A stretch of DNA of 64,000 nt, taken from positions 1 to 64,000 of IMG/VR virus record IMGVR_UViG_3300018481_000022. One strand, 5' to 3'. This document shows positions 58,114-64,000 of this stretch, in pieces. The notes beneath the pieces are model-generated. The model ran no database searches and was not told where the DNA came from. It saw only the letters and a list, made by a program, of their open reading frames with translations. The DNA is from a virus. Numbering within the stretch: position 1 is the first letter of the stretch; the number at the start of each line of letters is the position of its first letter. The position numbers and the translations under genes were made by a program.

Positions 58114-58266
58114 ATGGAAGACCATGAAGCCGAACTCCGACTCTGTCTCGAAAACCGTCAGGTGACAGACCGAATGAAAGCGCATTTCGACGAAGACGCG
58201 ATATCGTTCTCGCTCATTGGCCTAGTGGTAGCGCTCATTGGCGCTTTGCTTCATTGGGCGCAGTAA
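58114..58266 (+). CDS. Small one-TM protein, 50 aa
   Basis: ATG at 58114, stop TAA at 58264-58266. An acidic and basic N-terminus (MEDHEAELRLCLENRQV) precedes one C-terminal membrane span (FSLIGLVVALIGALLHWA). Too short for most gene calls, but the composition and the downstream gene's RBS make it likely. It could be a membrane regulator or lysis helper; this is inference. Confidence 0.55.
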   Translation: MEDHEAELRLCLENRQVTDRMKAHFDEDAISFSLIGLVVALIGALLHWAQ

Positions 58267-58288
58267 ATCGCCAACGAAAGGGCAGGTC

Positions 58289-58645
58289 ATGCCGCCGTCG
58301 ATTCGGTGCAAAACGTGCAAGCGGCGAAGCTTCAACCTGACCGACGTTCGAGAGCGTTTCTGTGGGCGATGTCACAAATTCCACGACAGCCCCGGTGACT
58401 ACGACCTCGAAGGCGTCGTGTTCACGCCAAGCGAAGCGACCCCCGACACGCTACGTATGCTCGCTGACGTCGTTCACAATCACCTGACCGACCGTGAGCG
58501 CGAAGTAATTTTCCGAGCTGTCGTCGAGCACAACGAGGCGCTGACGATCGAGCTCTTGAAGCACGGGGGCAAGGAGCTCGACACGGAAACGTGGGCGAAG
58601 CTGATTCTATGGTGCGCCCGAATCGCAATCAAGGAAGGTGCATGA
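58289..58645 (+). CDS. Zinc-ribbon protein, 118 aa
   Basis: The ATG at 58289 follows AAAGGGCAGG and gives MPPSIRCKTCKRRSF. A CKTC at 7-10 and CGRC at ~25-28 form a zinc ribbon in the first 32 residues; the rest is helical (TLRMLADVVHNHLTDRE). A role in nucleic-acid binding is plausible. It is 22 nt after the small membrane gene. Confidence 0.55.
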   Translation: MPPSIRCKTCKRRSFNLTDVRERFCGRCHKFHDSPGDYDLEGVVFTPSEATPDTLRMLADVVHNHLTDREREVIFRAVVEHNEALTIELLKHGGKELDTETWAKLILWCARIAIKEGA

Positions 58646-58648
58646 CGC

Positions 58649-59080
58649 ATGACGCAAACACGAACACAGACGTATTCACTCGCAATCCTAGACGTTCTGC
58701 CCTCGACGTTCGCAGACATCCGACGGCGTCTTCTCGCCGCGGGCTATGAAGACACGATCAACGACCTCGTCGGCCAAATCAACATGAACGGCCTCGCGAT
58801 CGAAGCACGACCCGAACCGCCCGAGCGCAACGCCCTCGACGTCTATCAGAAGGCACGCGACGGCCTCTACGTGACGACTCTCGGCCCCGACGACCCAAGA
58901 TACTCGGCCGAAATCGAACGCGTCACCGCGGCCTTCAAGCGCGACGCATTGCTTCACGTCGGCCTTCACGATCACCCCAAGTGCGACGAAATCTACGCAT
59001 TCGCGGTTCGCTCCGATGAAAACGCCGAACCGCTCTTGATTCTGTGGGCGCTCGACCGAATCGCGGGCTTCATGCGCTGA
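58649..59080 (+). CDS. Unknown protein, 143 aa
   Basis: Begins MTQTRTQTYSLAILDVLPST followed by FADIRRRLLAAGYEDTINDL; this opening I have seen in several phage proteins of unknown function. The rest is mixed alpha/beta (YVTTLGPDDPRYSAEIERV, then LLILWALDRIAGF). No metal or membrane site. It starts 3 nt after the zinc-ribbon gene. Confidence 0.6.
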   Translation: MTQTRTQTYSLAILDVLPSTFADIRRRLLAAGYEDTINDLVGQINMNGLAIEARPEPPERNALDVYQKARDGLYVTTLGPDDPRYSAEIERVTAAFKRDALLHVGLHDHPKCDEIYAFAVRSDENAEPLLILWALDRIAGFMR

Positions 59081-59093
59081 AGCTGGCCAGGCC

Positions 59094-59312
59094 ATGAAGG
59101 AAGAAAAAGAGCTGTGGAAATTGGCGGGCAGAACGGCGCTCGCGCTCGCGCTCGTGATCGCCAACCTGTTCTTCTCTGCATTCACGCTCGTAGCGATTCA
59201 CTACGGGGCGCCAATCGTGTTTGCGCTCATGCTGGCGATGCTGCTCTTCGTCAACGCCGTCGTCGTCACAAGAACGGTCGTCGCGCCGATCATCGAAGGC
59301 AAGTCACCCTAA
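59094..59312 (+). CDS. Two-TM membrane protein, holin candidate, 72 aa
   Basis: Residues ~11-35 (GRTALALALVIANLFFSAF) and ~40-62 (PIVFALMLAMLLFVNAVVV) are membrane spans, with a charged N-terminus (MKEEKELWK) and a short basic-acidic tail. This is the size and layout of class II holins, but no endolysin gene is visible nearby. It overlaps the convergent gene by 4 nt. Confidence 0.6.
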   Translation: MKEEKELWKLAGRTALALALVIANLFFSAFTLVAIHYGAPIVFALMLAMLLFVNAVVVTRTVVAPIIEGKSP

Positions 59313-59557
59313 CGACCGCGCACAAGTGCGGCCCGAAACGCATCATGCTGAACCGGAGTCGCGCGCCTAAACGGAACCTGCGCGCGCCAACATGAATACG
59401 CATTCAGGCGACGTCGACGCAACAACGTTCCGAGCTCGCGCAACTCGTGCCCAAACGACACGAGCAACCCATGTGCGCCGTAATCCCAATACGCGTATTC
59501 GGCCAAGGCGATCCGCTTGGCCGTCAGGTAGTCAATCGCTCGTTGCAGGTCGGTCAT
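59309..59557 (-). CDS. Unknown small protein, 82 aa
   Basis: ATG at 59557 (MTDLQRAIDYLTAKRIALAE). The first 25 residues are helical, then YAYWDYGAHGLLVSFGHELR and a basic end (RRRLNAYSCWR). A longer frame overlaps the upstream gene. No strong ribosome-binding site. Probable gene on operon grounds only. Confidence 0.4.
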   Translation of the reverse strand: MTDLQRAIDYLTAKRIALAEYAYWDYGAHGLLVSFGHELRELGTLLRRRRLNAYSCWRAQVPFRRATPVQHDAFRAALVRGR

Positions 59558-59630
59558 TCGCGAGGCTTGCAAGCGTACAAGAGCCGAGCACAAGAAGGCT
59601 AGACCCGTCGGGGCGCCCGCCTCGACCCGC

Positions 59631-60119
59631 TCAGGCGTTGAAGCCGACCTCGTAGTGCGGAAGCACTCGCACACCGCGACCGCCGTGCTTGTAGCGGAAC
59701 TCGATCGTCGTGCGCCGCGGCCCGACCTTCGTCACGCGCCCGTGGCGGAAACCGCTCGGGTGCGAACCGCTCGGGAAGGTCACGAACTCACCGACGACGG
59801 GCACCATGCGGATCCTGTTCGTTTCCAGGTAGCCCGCCCAATGGGCGCGCACCCGCTCGACACTCGACGCGGTCAGGTCGATCGAATGCTCGCCGCTTGC
59901 GGCGCCCGAGAACACAACGCGCTCGGGGTGTTCGTAATCCCAGCGGGCTTTCCCGTCGATCACGAAAGCGGCCTTGCGCCAGTATTCGCGCTGAATGCGG
60001 ATCCGTGCGAGCACGGTGCCGTGGACGTTGACGCGCTTGAACTCGTTGGCTTCGATCGCACGCTTGAGTTCGCCGCTCGCTGTGGCGCTGATTGGGGTGA
60101 CGGTGATCGCGGTAGGCAT
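59631..60119 (-). CDS. Unknown protein with KOW-like C-terminus, 162 aa
   Basis: The ATG at 60119 follows CAGGAGTAACC. It begins MPTAITVTPISATASGELKR; near residue 110 it has GEFVTFPSGSHP, then HGRVTKVGPRRTTIEFRY, resembling a KOW-type or SH3-like nucleic-acid-binding strand set. It is transcribed from the promoter at 60181-60154, which shares its core with that of the DUF6011 gene. Function unknown. Confidence 0.6.
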   Translation of the reverse strand: MPTAITVTPISATASGELKRAIEANEFKRVNVHGTVLARIRIQREYWRKAAFVIDGKARWDYEHPERVVFSGAASGEHSIDLTASSVERVRAHWAGYLETNRIRMVPVVGEFVTFPSGSHPSGFRHGRVTKVGPRRTTIEFRYKHGGRGVRVLPHYEVGFNA

Positions 60120-60153
60120 GGTTTCGGTTACTCCTGAGTTGCTGACAAGCTAC

Positions 60154-60181
60154 AGATTAGCAGGCGTTCGCTTCAACGCAA
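60154..60181 (-). promoter_or_regulatory. Promoter of shared type (TTGCGT-16-TAATCT)
   Basis: On the minus strand -35 TTGCGT is at 60181-60176 and -10 TAATCT at 60159-60154, spacer 16 bp. The core TTGCGTTGAAGCG, two variable bases, CGCCTGCTAATCT and a downstream CTTGTC are identical to those at 51847. Confidence 0.7.
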
Positions 60182-60223
60182 CAACTTTCTGCAAGCCACT
60201 CACAAGCCCCCGAAACCTTGGCG

Positions 60224-60284
60224 AAAAACTGCCCGGGGTGCGGCGCCCCTGCCCAGTGGTTGTCCCGGTCCACGCCGCACCCCG
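60224..60284 (-). terminator. Rho-independent terminator after the 117-aa gene
   Basis: Perfect 12-bp inverted repeat, CGGGGTGCGGCG (60234-60245) with CGCCGCACCCCG (60273-60284), followed on the minus strand by GGCAGTTTTTC (T5 at 60228-60224). It ends the transcript of the gene at 60291 before the next promoter. Confidence 0.8.
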
Positions 60285-60290
60285 TCGAGC

Positions 60291-60644
60291 TCATTCGGCA
60301 TCTGACGCAAGCATGCTTCGGAGCTCACGACGAACGATAGTTCGAATCAGGCGCGCGAGTCCATGCCATAGAAGGTCGGCGTCTTCGCGCCCCACGACCT
60401 CGACAGGGTCGCGCGCGCGGTAGGCGCGCTCGGGCGCCCGCGACACGCGCCCGGGCGACTTCGACTTCGTAGCGCGCCCGGCTAACCGTTTCTGACGCTC
60501 TTGCCATCGAACCCGGTGAACGGTCGCGCGCGTGACGTCGAAGCCGGCTTCCTTGCCGGCGCTGACGACCTGCCCGACCGACATCGTCACGGGCTGTGCG
60601 CGGATAAACGCCGACTTCGTTGCTGGCCTCTTGCTTCGGGGCAT
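60291..60644 (-). CDS. Basic HTH-like regulator of a Myxococcota-type family, 117 aa
   Basis: ATG at 60644 (MPRSKRPATKSAFIRAQPV). Residues ~20-60 (TMSVGQVVSAGKEAGFDVTR and ATVHRVRWQERQK) form a helix-turn-helix common in small basic proteins of Deltaproteobacteria. The rest is Arg/Lys-rich, then a helix (HGLARLIRTIVRRELRSML). Likely DNA-binding. It has its own terminator and lies opposite the three-paralogue array. Confidence 0.6.
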   Translation of the reverse strand: MPRSKRPATKSAFIRAQPVTMSVGQVVSAGKEAGFDVTRATVHRVRWQERQKRLAGRATKSKSPGRVSRAPERAYRARDPVEVVGREDADLLWHGLARLIRTIVRRELRSMLASDAE

Positions 60645-60743
60645 CGTTTTCGGTCTTCCCTTCCTGAAATCGGGATCTATCATCTCGCTTCAAGCTGTCC
60701 AAGCTTTCCGGGGTAACTACCTGACGAAAGGAACTTTCGAGCC

Positions 60744-61076
60744 ATGCGCCAGATGACCCAATTTGACGCCGACATGCTACATCGCGAGATGCGCGAAGGC
60801 GGGCTTGACATCGTCGTGTCAGCCATCGCCAACCGACAGATCGACGACACGCTTGCGCTTCCGGGCGCGCTCGCCAGCATTCACCGCGTGCTTCGCGAAG
60901 AAGGGCTCGACGTACTCGTCGACGGCTTCCTGAACACGTGCCTGAAGACCTACGTTCGGAACTTCGGGGGCCCGCTTCCGGGCGACCTGCGCCCTGCCTT
61001 CGAAGCCGCCTATTGTCGAGCGACCAAGCTTCGCTTCATGCCCCTTGCGACCCGGCTTCGACCCCTGACGGCCTAG
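60744..61076 (+). CDS. Paralogue array member 1, 110 aa
   Basis: First of three tandem related genes. ATG at 60744 after GACGAAAGGAAC. Residues ~17-34 (REGGLDIVVSAIANRQIDD), ~50 (LREEGLDVLVDGF) and ~75 (GGPLPGDLRPAFEAAY) define the family. The protein is mostly helical and soluble. It is preceded by a TAACTACCTGACGAA operator half-site. Function unknown. Confidence 0.7.
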   Translation: MRQMTQFDADMLHREMREGGLDIVVSAIANRQIDDTLALPGALASIHRVLREEGLDVLVDGFLNTCLKTYVRNFGGPLPGDLRPAFEAAYCRATKLRFMPLATRLRPLTA

Positions 61077-61096
61077 CGCCCGAAAGGTATAAATCT

Positions 61097-61471
61097 ATGT
61101 CTTCGCCGAAGGCACCGACCGAAGCCAACGAGCGACGCCGTGCCCTGTCTGAAGCCGGATTGAAGCTGATTGCGACGGTCATCGCCGATCGACAAATCGA
61201 CGACGCGTGTCTAGTCGACACGGTTCGCAACGACCTGCGCCAACTTCTCGACGACAAGGGCCCGGCTGCCCTCGTCGACCTGTACGAAAAAGCATTTCAA
61301 ATGTCATTTTCAATCACTTGCCGCGAGGCGTACGCCAACCTATTCGGGCGCCGACTTCCCTGTCACATGAAAGAGCTCGCCCGGGCGGCCTATCGCGAAG
61401 CTCTGACCGAACGCTTCACAGCTCTTGCCAACTCGAAACGATCGACACAAGACACCGCTCGAAAGGTATAA
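61097..61471 (+). CDS. Paralogue array member 2, 124 aa
   Basis: ATG at 61097 follows CGAAAGGTATAAATCT, repeated exactly before member 3. It shares the SEAGLKLIATVIADRQIDDA opening, a LLDDKGPAALVDLY middle and the YREALTERFTALA end with its neighbours. An N-terminal extension (MSSPKAPTEANERRRAL) is charged. No domain is known to me. Confidence 0.7.
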   Translation: MSSPKAPTEANERRRALSEAGLKLIATVIADRQIDDACLVDTVRNDLRQLLDDKGPAALVDLYEKAFQMSFSITCREAYANLFGRRLPCHMKELARAAYREALTERFTALANSKRSTQDTARKV

Positions 61472-61477
61472 ATCTAT

Positions 61478-61810
61478 ATGCCCCGAATCCTGATTCAGTG
61501 TGACAACGAGATGCACCGTCTACTTCGTGAAGGGGGCCTCGAACTCTTCGCGCGCGTAGTCGCCAATCGACAGATCGACGCCGCGCTAACAGCTCAGGGA
61601 AGGCTTGACGCCGCATGTCGCCGGCTTCGTGAAGAAGGCGTTCCAGCGTTGGTCGAAGAGTTCTACACCATGAGCCTGACGGCCTACGAAGACCTGTTCG
61701 GCGGTCAGCTTCCTGACGACCTTCACGAACCCTTCGAGGCCGCCTATCGACAGGCATTGACCGAACGTTTTACGGCTCTCGCCGCCCGGGAACAGAGAAG
61801 CCACAACTAG
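61478..61810 (+). CDS. Paralogue array member 3, 110 aa
   Basis: ATG at 61478 after CGAAAGGTATAAATCTAT. Contains EGGLELFARVVANRQID, REEGVPALVEEFY and GGQLPDDLHEPFEAAYRQAL, then TERFTALA, nearly the same as member 2 at the end. The set appears to have arisen by tandem duplication including the leader. A role as a host-interaction or regulatory family is possible but unsupported. Confidence 0.7.
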   Translation: MPRILIQCDNEMHRLLREGGLELFARVVANRQIDAALTAQGRLDAACRRLREEGVPALVEEFYTMSLTAYEDLFGGQLPDDLHEPFEAAYRQALTERFTALAAREQRSHN

Positions 61811-62099
61811 ACACCTGTCGGAAACCCTTTCCGCTCTTCAGCTGTCCGCGGTTCCGGGTATAGACGCCCGATGTAACTACTTGACGAACCCCCAAGCTGT
61901 CCACGGTTCTGACCGCAAGAACCCGGGGCCGTGCTGTCGGGGTAGTTCGTGACGATTCGTCAACTAGTTTGACCTGTCGAATGTCTCGCGACGCGCCCGA
62001 TTCTCGGGTCTACATCTTCGGCTTTTGGCCTTTCGCTTACAGTTCAGAAGAGCCCTATAACTACTTGACGAATAGTCAACTACTACCACGGTCTACCCG
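61811..62099. promoter_or_regulatory. Intergenic region with dyad operator sites
   Basis: Contains TAACTACTTGACGAA at 61874-61888, the perfect dyad TGACGATTCGTCA at 61950-61962, and TTGAC (62065-62069) with GTCAA (62075-62079) inside an AACTAC...AACTAC frame. Motifs of AAGCTGTCC also recur (61830 and 61890 regions, and 60690). TTGACG in the sites could serve as -35 boxes. No gene is visible here. Confidence 0.6.
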
Positions 62100-62375
62100 A
62101 TGCCCAAGACATACACGCTTGAAACTGCCGCCCCGTTCGACGTCGTGCGCGACATCACCGTCGGGCCCCTCGTCGAGCGGGGCTTCACGGTCTATCTGTC
62201 GGAAGCCGAAGAACCCGAACGTGTGTGGAACGTGTGGCGATGGCTCGCTGTGATTGGGGCTCTGTCTGGCTCGCCGTTCTTCTTCCGCTTCGTGGCCCCC
62301 GAAACGACGAACCTTCAGGGCTTCGGAATAGGCTTCATCGTTTCGGCGCTCGTGCTCCTTGTCGCCCGACGGTAG
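62100..62375 (+). CDS. Small two-TM membrane protein, 91 aa
   Basis: ATG at 62100, 20 nt after the operator pair. The N-terminal ~45 residues are soluble (MPKTYTLETAAPFDVVRD). Two membrane spans follow at ~46-64 (WRWLAVIGALSGSPFFFRF) and ~72-89 (GFGIGFIVSALVLLVA), with a basic end. No family is recognised. It is the last gene before a long non-coding end. Confidence 0.6.
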   Translation: MPKTYTLETAAPFDVVRDITVGPLVERGFTVYLSEAEEPERVWNVWRWLAVIGALSGSPFFFRFVAPETTNLQGFGIGFIVSALVLLVARR

Positions 62376-62552
62376 TAACTAATACCTTTCGGCAAGCTCG
62401 ACATTTCGCCCCTGTCTTTCGGGGGCAACGTCGCGAGCATTCCCCGCTTTCGGCCCCGGGCGCCCTTCTCCGAACCTCACAACCCCGACCCGGGGCAGGT
62501 TCCCGAGACAGTGCCCGGGGTCGTGTGTCGTTCGAGGGCAGGTCGACGCTTT

Positions 62553-62584
62553 GGGCTGTCGGTAGTTCCCGGGGTGCGGGCTGA
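62553..62584 (+). promoter_or_regulatory. Plus-strand copy of the GTAGTT/CCCGGGG leader without a gene
   Basis: GGCTGTCGGTAGTTCCCGGGG is followed by GTG and a frame of only about nine codons. It resembles the leader seen ahead of leftward genes at 48002 and 57306 and may be a remnant or a regulatory decoy site. Confidence 0.35.
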
Positions 62585-62596
62585 ATCGACAGGTCT

Positions 62597-62625
62597 GACA
62601 TAGCGACATAGCGACATAGCGACAG
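62597..62625. repeat. 8-bp tandem repeat (GACATAGC)x3
   Basis: Three exact GACATAGC units at 62597-62620 followed by GACAGG. No known function; short tandem repeats of this type can vary in copy number. Confidence 0.9.
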
Positions 62626-62831
62626 GGCGGCGAAGGTGCCGACGACCCGACGCCGAAACACGCTTTCGGCTCGAATCAGTCGACAGAGTCGTACGAGCTA
62701 GAAAGCGCCCATACGACCGAATCGACAGATGCGTCCGCTTGCTGGGTCAGCCATCACTCCCGAAACCGCCGCACCTACATGTAGGGAGCCCTCACAAGTG
62801 GGGTAGGTGTGCCCCATGTCATACAAGTATC

Positions 62832-62926
62832 TGATGAATCATCAACTACTTACACGATATGCCCTGTGTACTACCTGACGATTCATCAACTACTTACACG
62901 GTATGCGTCAACTACTTATACACCTG
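62832..62926. repeat. Iteron-like repeats with dyads (TCAACTACTTAYAC)
   Basis: ATCAACTACTTACACGATATG at 62842-62862, ATCAACTACTTACACGGTATG at 62886-62906 (44 bp apart) and GTCAACTACTTATACACC from 62907 (21 bp further) form three direct repeats. The first two are preceded by dyads TGATGAATCATCA (62832-62844) and TGACGATTCATCA (62876-62888). Spacing in multiples of about 22 bp suggests one protein bound on one face of the helix. Confidence 0.75.
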
Positions 62927-63135
62927 CCCTAGTAATCTATACCCATTGGCCCCACATGCACCTGACCGCTGTCTTGCCCGGGGCGTGTGTGCGGATCGTC
63001 TGCCCTGTCGTCAGAAAGGCGTCGAGGTGAAAAGGGGTGATTCGTCGTGGGCGGCGCGAGGCAGTATATGGTGAAGATAGAGGTGCGCATGCTCTCTTGC
63101 CTGCATTCTGGAATCCGGGAAGATGTGCTGTTCTC

Positions 63136-63144
63136 TTATCCACA
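63136..63144 (+). other. Perfect DnaA box (TTATCCACA)
   Basis: TTATCCACA is identical to the high-affinity bacterial DnaA box. It lies about 210 bp from the iterons in a segment of lower GC, a classic arrangement for theta-type origins. One 9-mer could occur by chance, so this is a candidate only. Confidence 0.55.
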
Positions 63145-63478
63145 CTATCTGTATGGGGGGTATGCATTCCCATTCCATGCGTAACGCTGCTCTCATAGGG
63201 GGCATACGTCACAGGTAGCAGGCACAAGGGATATATACGTATAGGGGTTCAGGGGCAGAACAGACATGACATTCTCATAGGGTACATAGGGTGCTTCTCT
63301 ATCTGGCTGTAGTGACGATTCGGGAATCTTCTTGATAGGTCTGTTGGGGATGGGCTCTGTCGTATGTTGGCGCGTTTTGCCGAAATCAGCTCTCTATGTC
63401 GTGTCGCTTCGGGGTTCGTTTCCTGTGTAAATCGACCTACGTTTTCGAGGTCGCTGAAAGCTCATTTCGGGCTAGAAA

Positions 63479-63771
63479 CCGACCTTCGGTCGGCAAGCTC
63501 TATAAAATAGTACGTTTTCTGATGTCTGTTTCCATTCGGAGCGCTTCGCGCTCTTCCTGTGGGTTGCTACGACGTGTGAGTTCCTGAACGGCCAAAGCTT
63601 GCTACGTGGAAGTAGTTGAACCGCCTTCGGCGGCGCTTCGTGTCTTTCGATGGCTGTTTTCCGCTCAGTTTTGGCGCGAAGGTGCTTTCGCCACTTCGGA
63701 AAATCGACCTTCGCACCGAAAAACGTAGCTTCGGGTAGTATTTTATACCTGTCTGGCGAAGCTCCGCTTCG
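63479..63771. repeat. Four perfect hairpins with TTC or TCC loops
   Basis: CCGACCTTCGGTCGG (63479-63493), GAGCGCTTCGCGCTC (63539-63553), CCGCCTTCGGCGG (63621-63633) and CGAAGCTCCGCTTCG (63757-63771) are short perfect hairpins with three-base loops. They lie in non-coding DNA with no U-runs. Possible roles are RNA structure, single-strand origin or packaging signals. Confidence 0.6.
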
Positions 63772-64000
63772 ACGACGTGTAATCTGAGCGACGTCGAAGT
63801 CGAGCTGTCTACGTCGATGCGAGGCCGTCAGAGCGAAGGTCGATTTCGGGTGTCTGACCTGCGTCGATCCGGGGCGAAGCCCGTTTTCGCCGCTGACCTG
63901 CTTTTTCGAGCGCGAAGCTATGTGCTTCTAGGCAAAAGTCACTTTTGGGCGCGCTTCTGTTCGAAGCCGTGTTTTCGGATCGGATCTGGCGCCTTCGAGG

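Larger units (their letters stand above)
62376..64000. other. Non-coding right end, 1.6 kb
   Basis: No frame has a credible start and composition; the open frames here lie on repeats. GC content is visibly lower from about 62.76 to 63.4 kb. It contains a short tandem repeat, iteron-like repeats, a perfect DnaA-box sequence, G-rich short repeats (ATAGGG type, 63160-63300) and several TTC-loop hairpins. Replication origin, packaging or regulatory function is possible. Confidence 0.6.

Noticed and set aside
62809-63030. Plus-strand 73-codon frame at the right end
   Set aside because: It is made of the iteron repeats (repeated STTYT segments) and has no ribosome-binding site.
1-64000. CRISPR array or rRNA genes
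   Set aside because: No regularly spaced repeats of CRISPR size and no rRNA-like sequence were seen; the 60-bp repeats are coding and the iterons are only three.

Overview
The window is most of a temperate, contractile-tailed (myovirus-type) bacteriophage or prophage. It is GC-rich and densely coded, with many ATGA or short-overlap junctions and frequent GTG and TTG starts. The integrase, a ribbon-helix-helix protein and an SspB-like adaptor resemble families I associate with Myxococcota (former Deltaproteobacteria), so a host there is likely; this is inference.

Bases 1-44.6 kb form one leftward (minus-strand) late region. Read in its own direction it runs: small zinc-binding and regulatory proteins (44.6-42.1 kb), small terminase, two small virion-type proteins, large terminase, portal, a MuF head protein with a GNAT-like tail, prohead protease, scaffold, HK97-fold capsid, a block of unknown virion-type genes (31.4-25.8 kb) that includes a three-domain methyltransferase/glycosyltransferase/TPR protein, a 1509-residue repetitive fibre, neck proteins, sheath, tube, a frameshifted pair of tail assembly chaperones, tape measure, hub and spike genes, gp25, baseplate J, three receptor-binding candidates and tail protein I, which runs off the left edge.

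At 44.7-46.4 kb lies the integration module: an attP-like core matching the 3' half of a tRNA-Ser, a leftward terminator and a tyrosine integrase on the plus strand.

From 46.4 to 62.4 kb is the accessory region, with alternating gene blocks. A leftward block (50.6-46.4 kb) holds tandem zinc-knuckle proteins, a membrane zincin and a DUF1643 protein. A rightward block (50.7-53.3 kb) holds a secreted protein, a DUF6011 protein and a HigBA-type toxin-antitoxin pair. A long leftward block (58.0-53.4 kb) begins with an Acb2-like cyclic-nucleotide sponge and includes an SspB-like ClpXP adaptor, several zinc proteins and two genes shorter than 60 codons. A rightward block (58.1-59.3 kb), a short leftward pair and a regulator (60.6-59.3 kb), and a tandem array of three paralogues (60.7-61.8 kb) follow.

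Three promoters share a long identical core. Six leftward genes carry a common GC-palindrome/GTAGTT leader. A 13-bp dyad operator recurs near the right end. The last 1.6 kb (62.4-64.0 kb) has no convincing gene; it holds iteron-like repeats, a perfect DnaA-box sequence and several TTC-loop hairpins, a candidate replication or control region. No replication genes, endolysin or CI-type repressor are visible, so the genome continues beyond the window.
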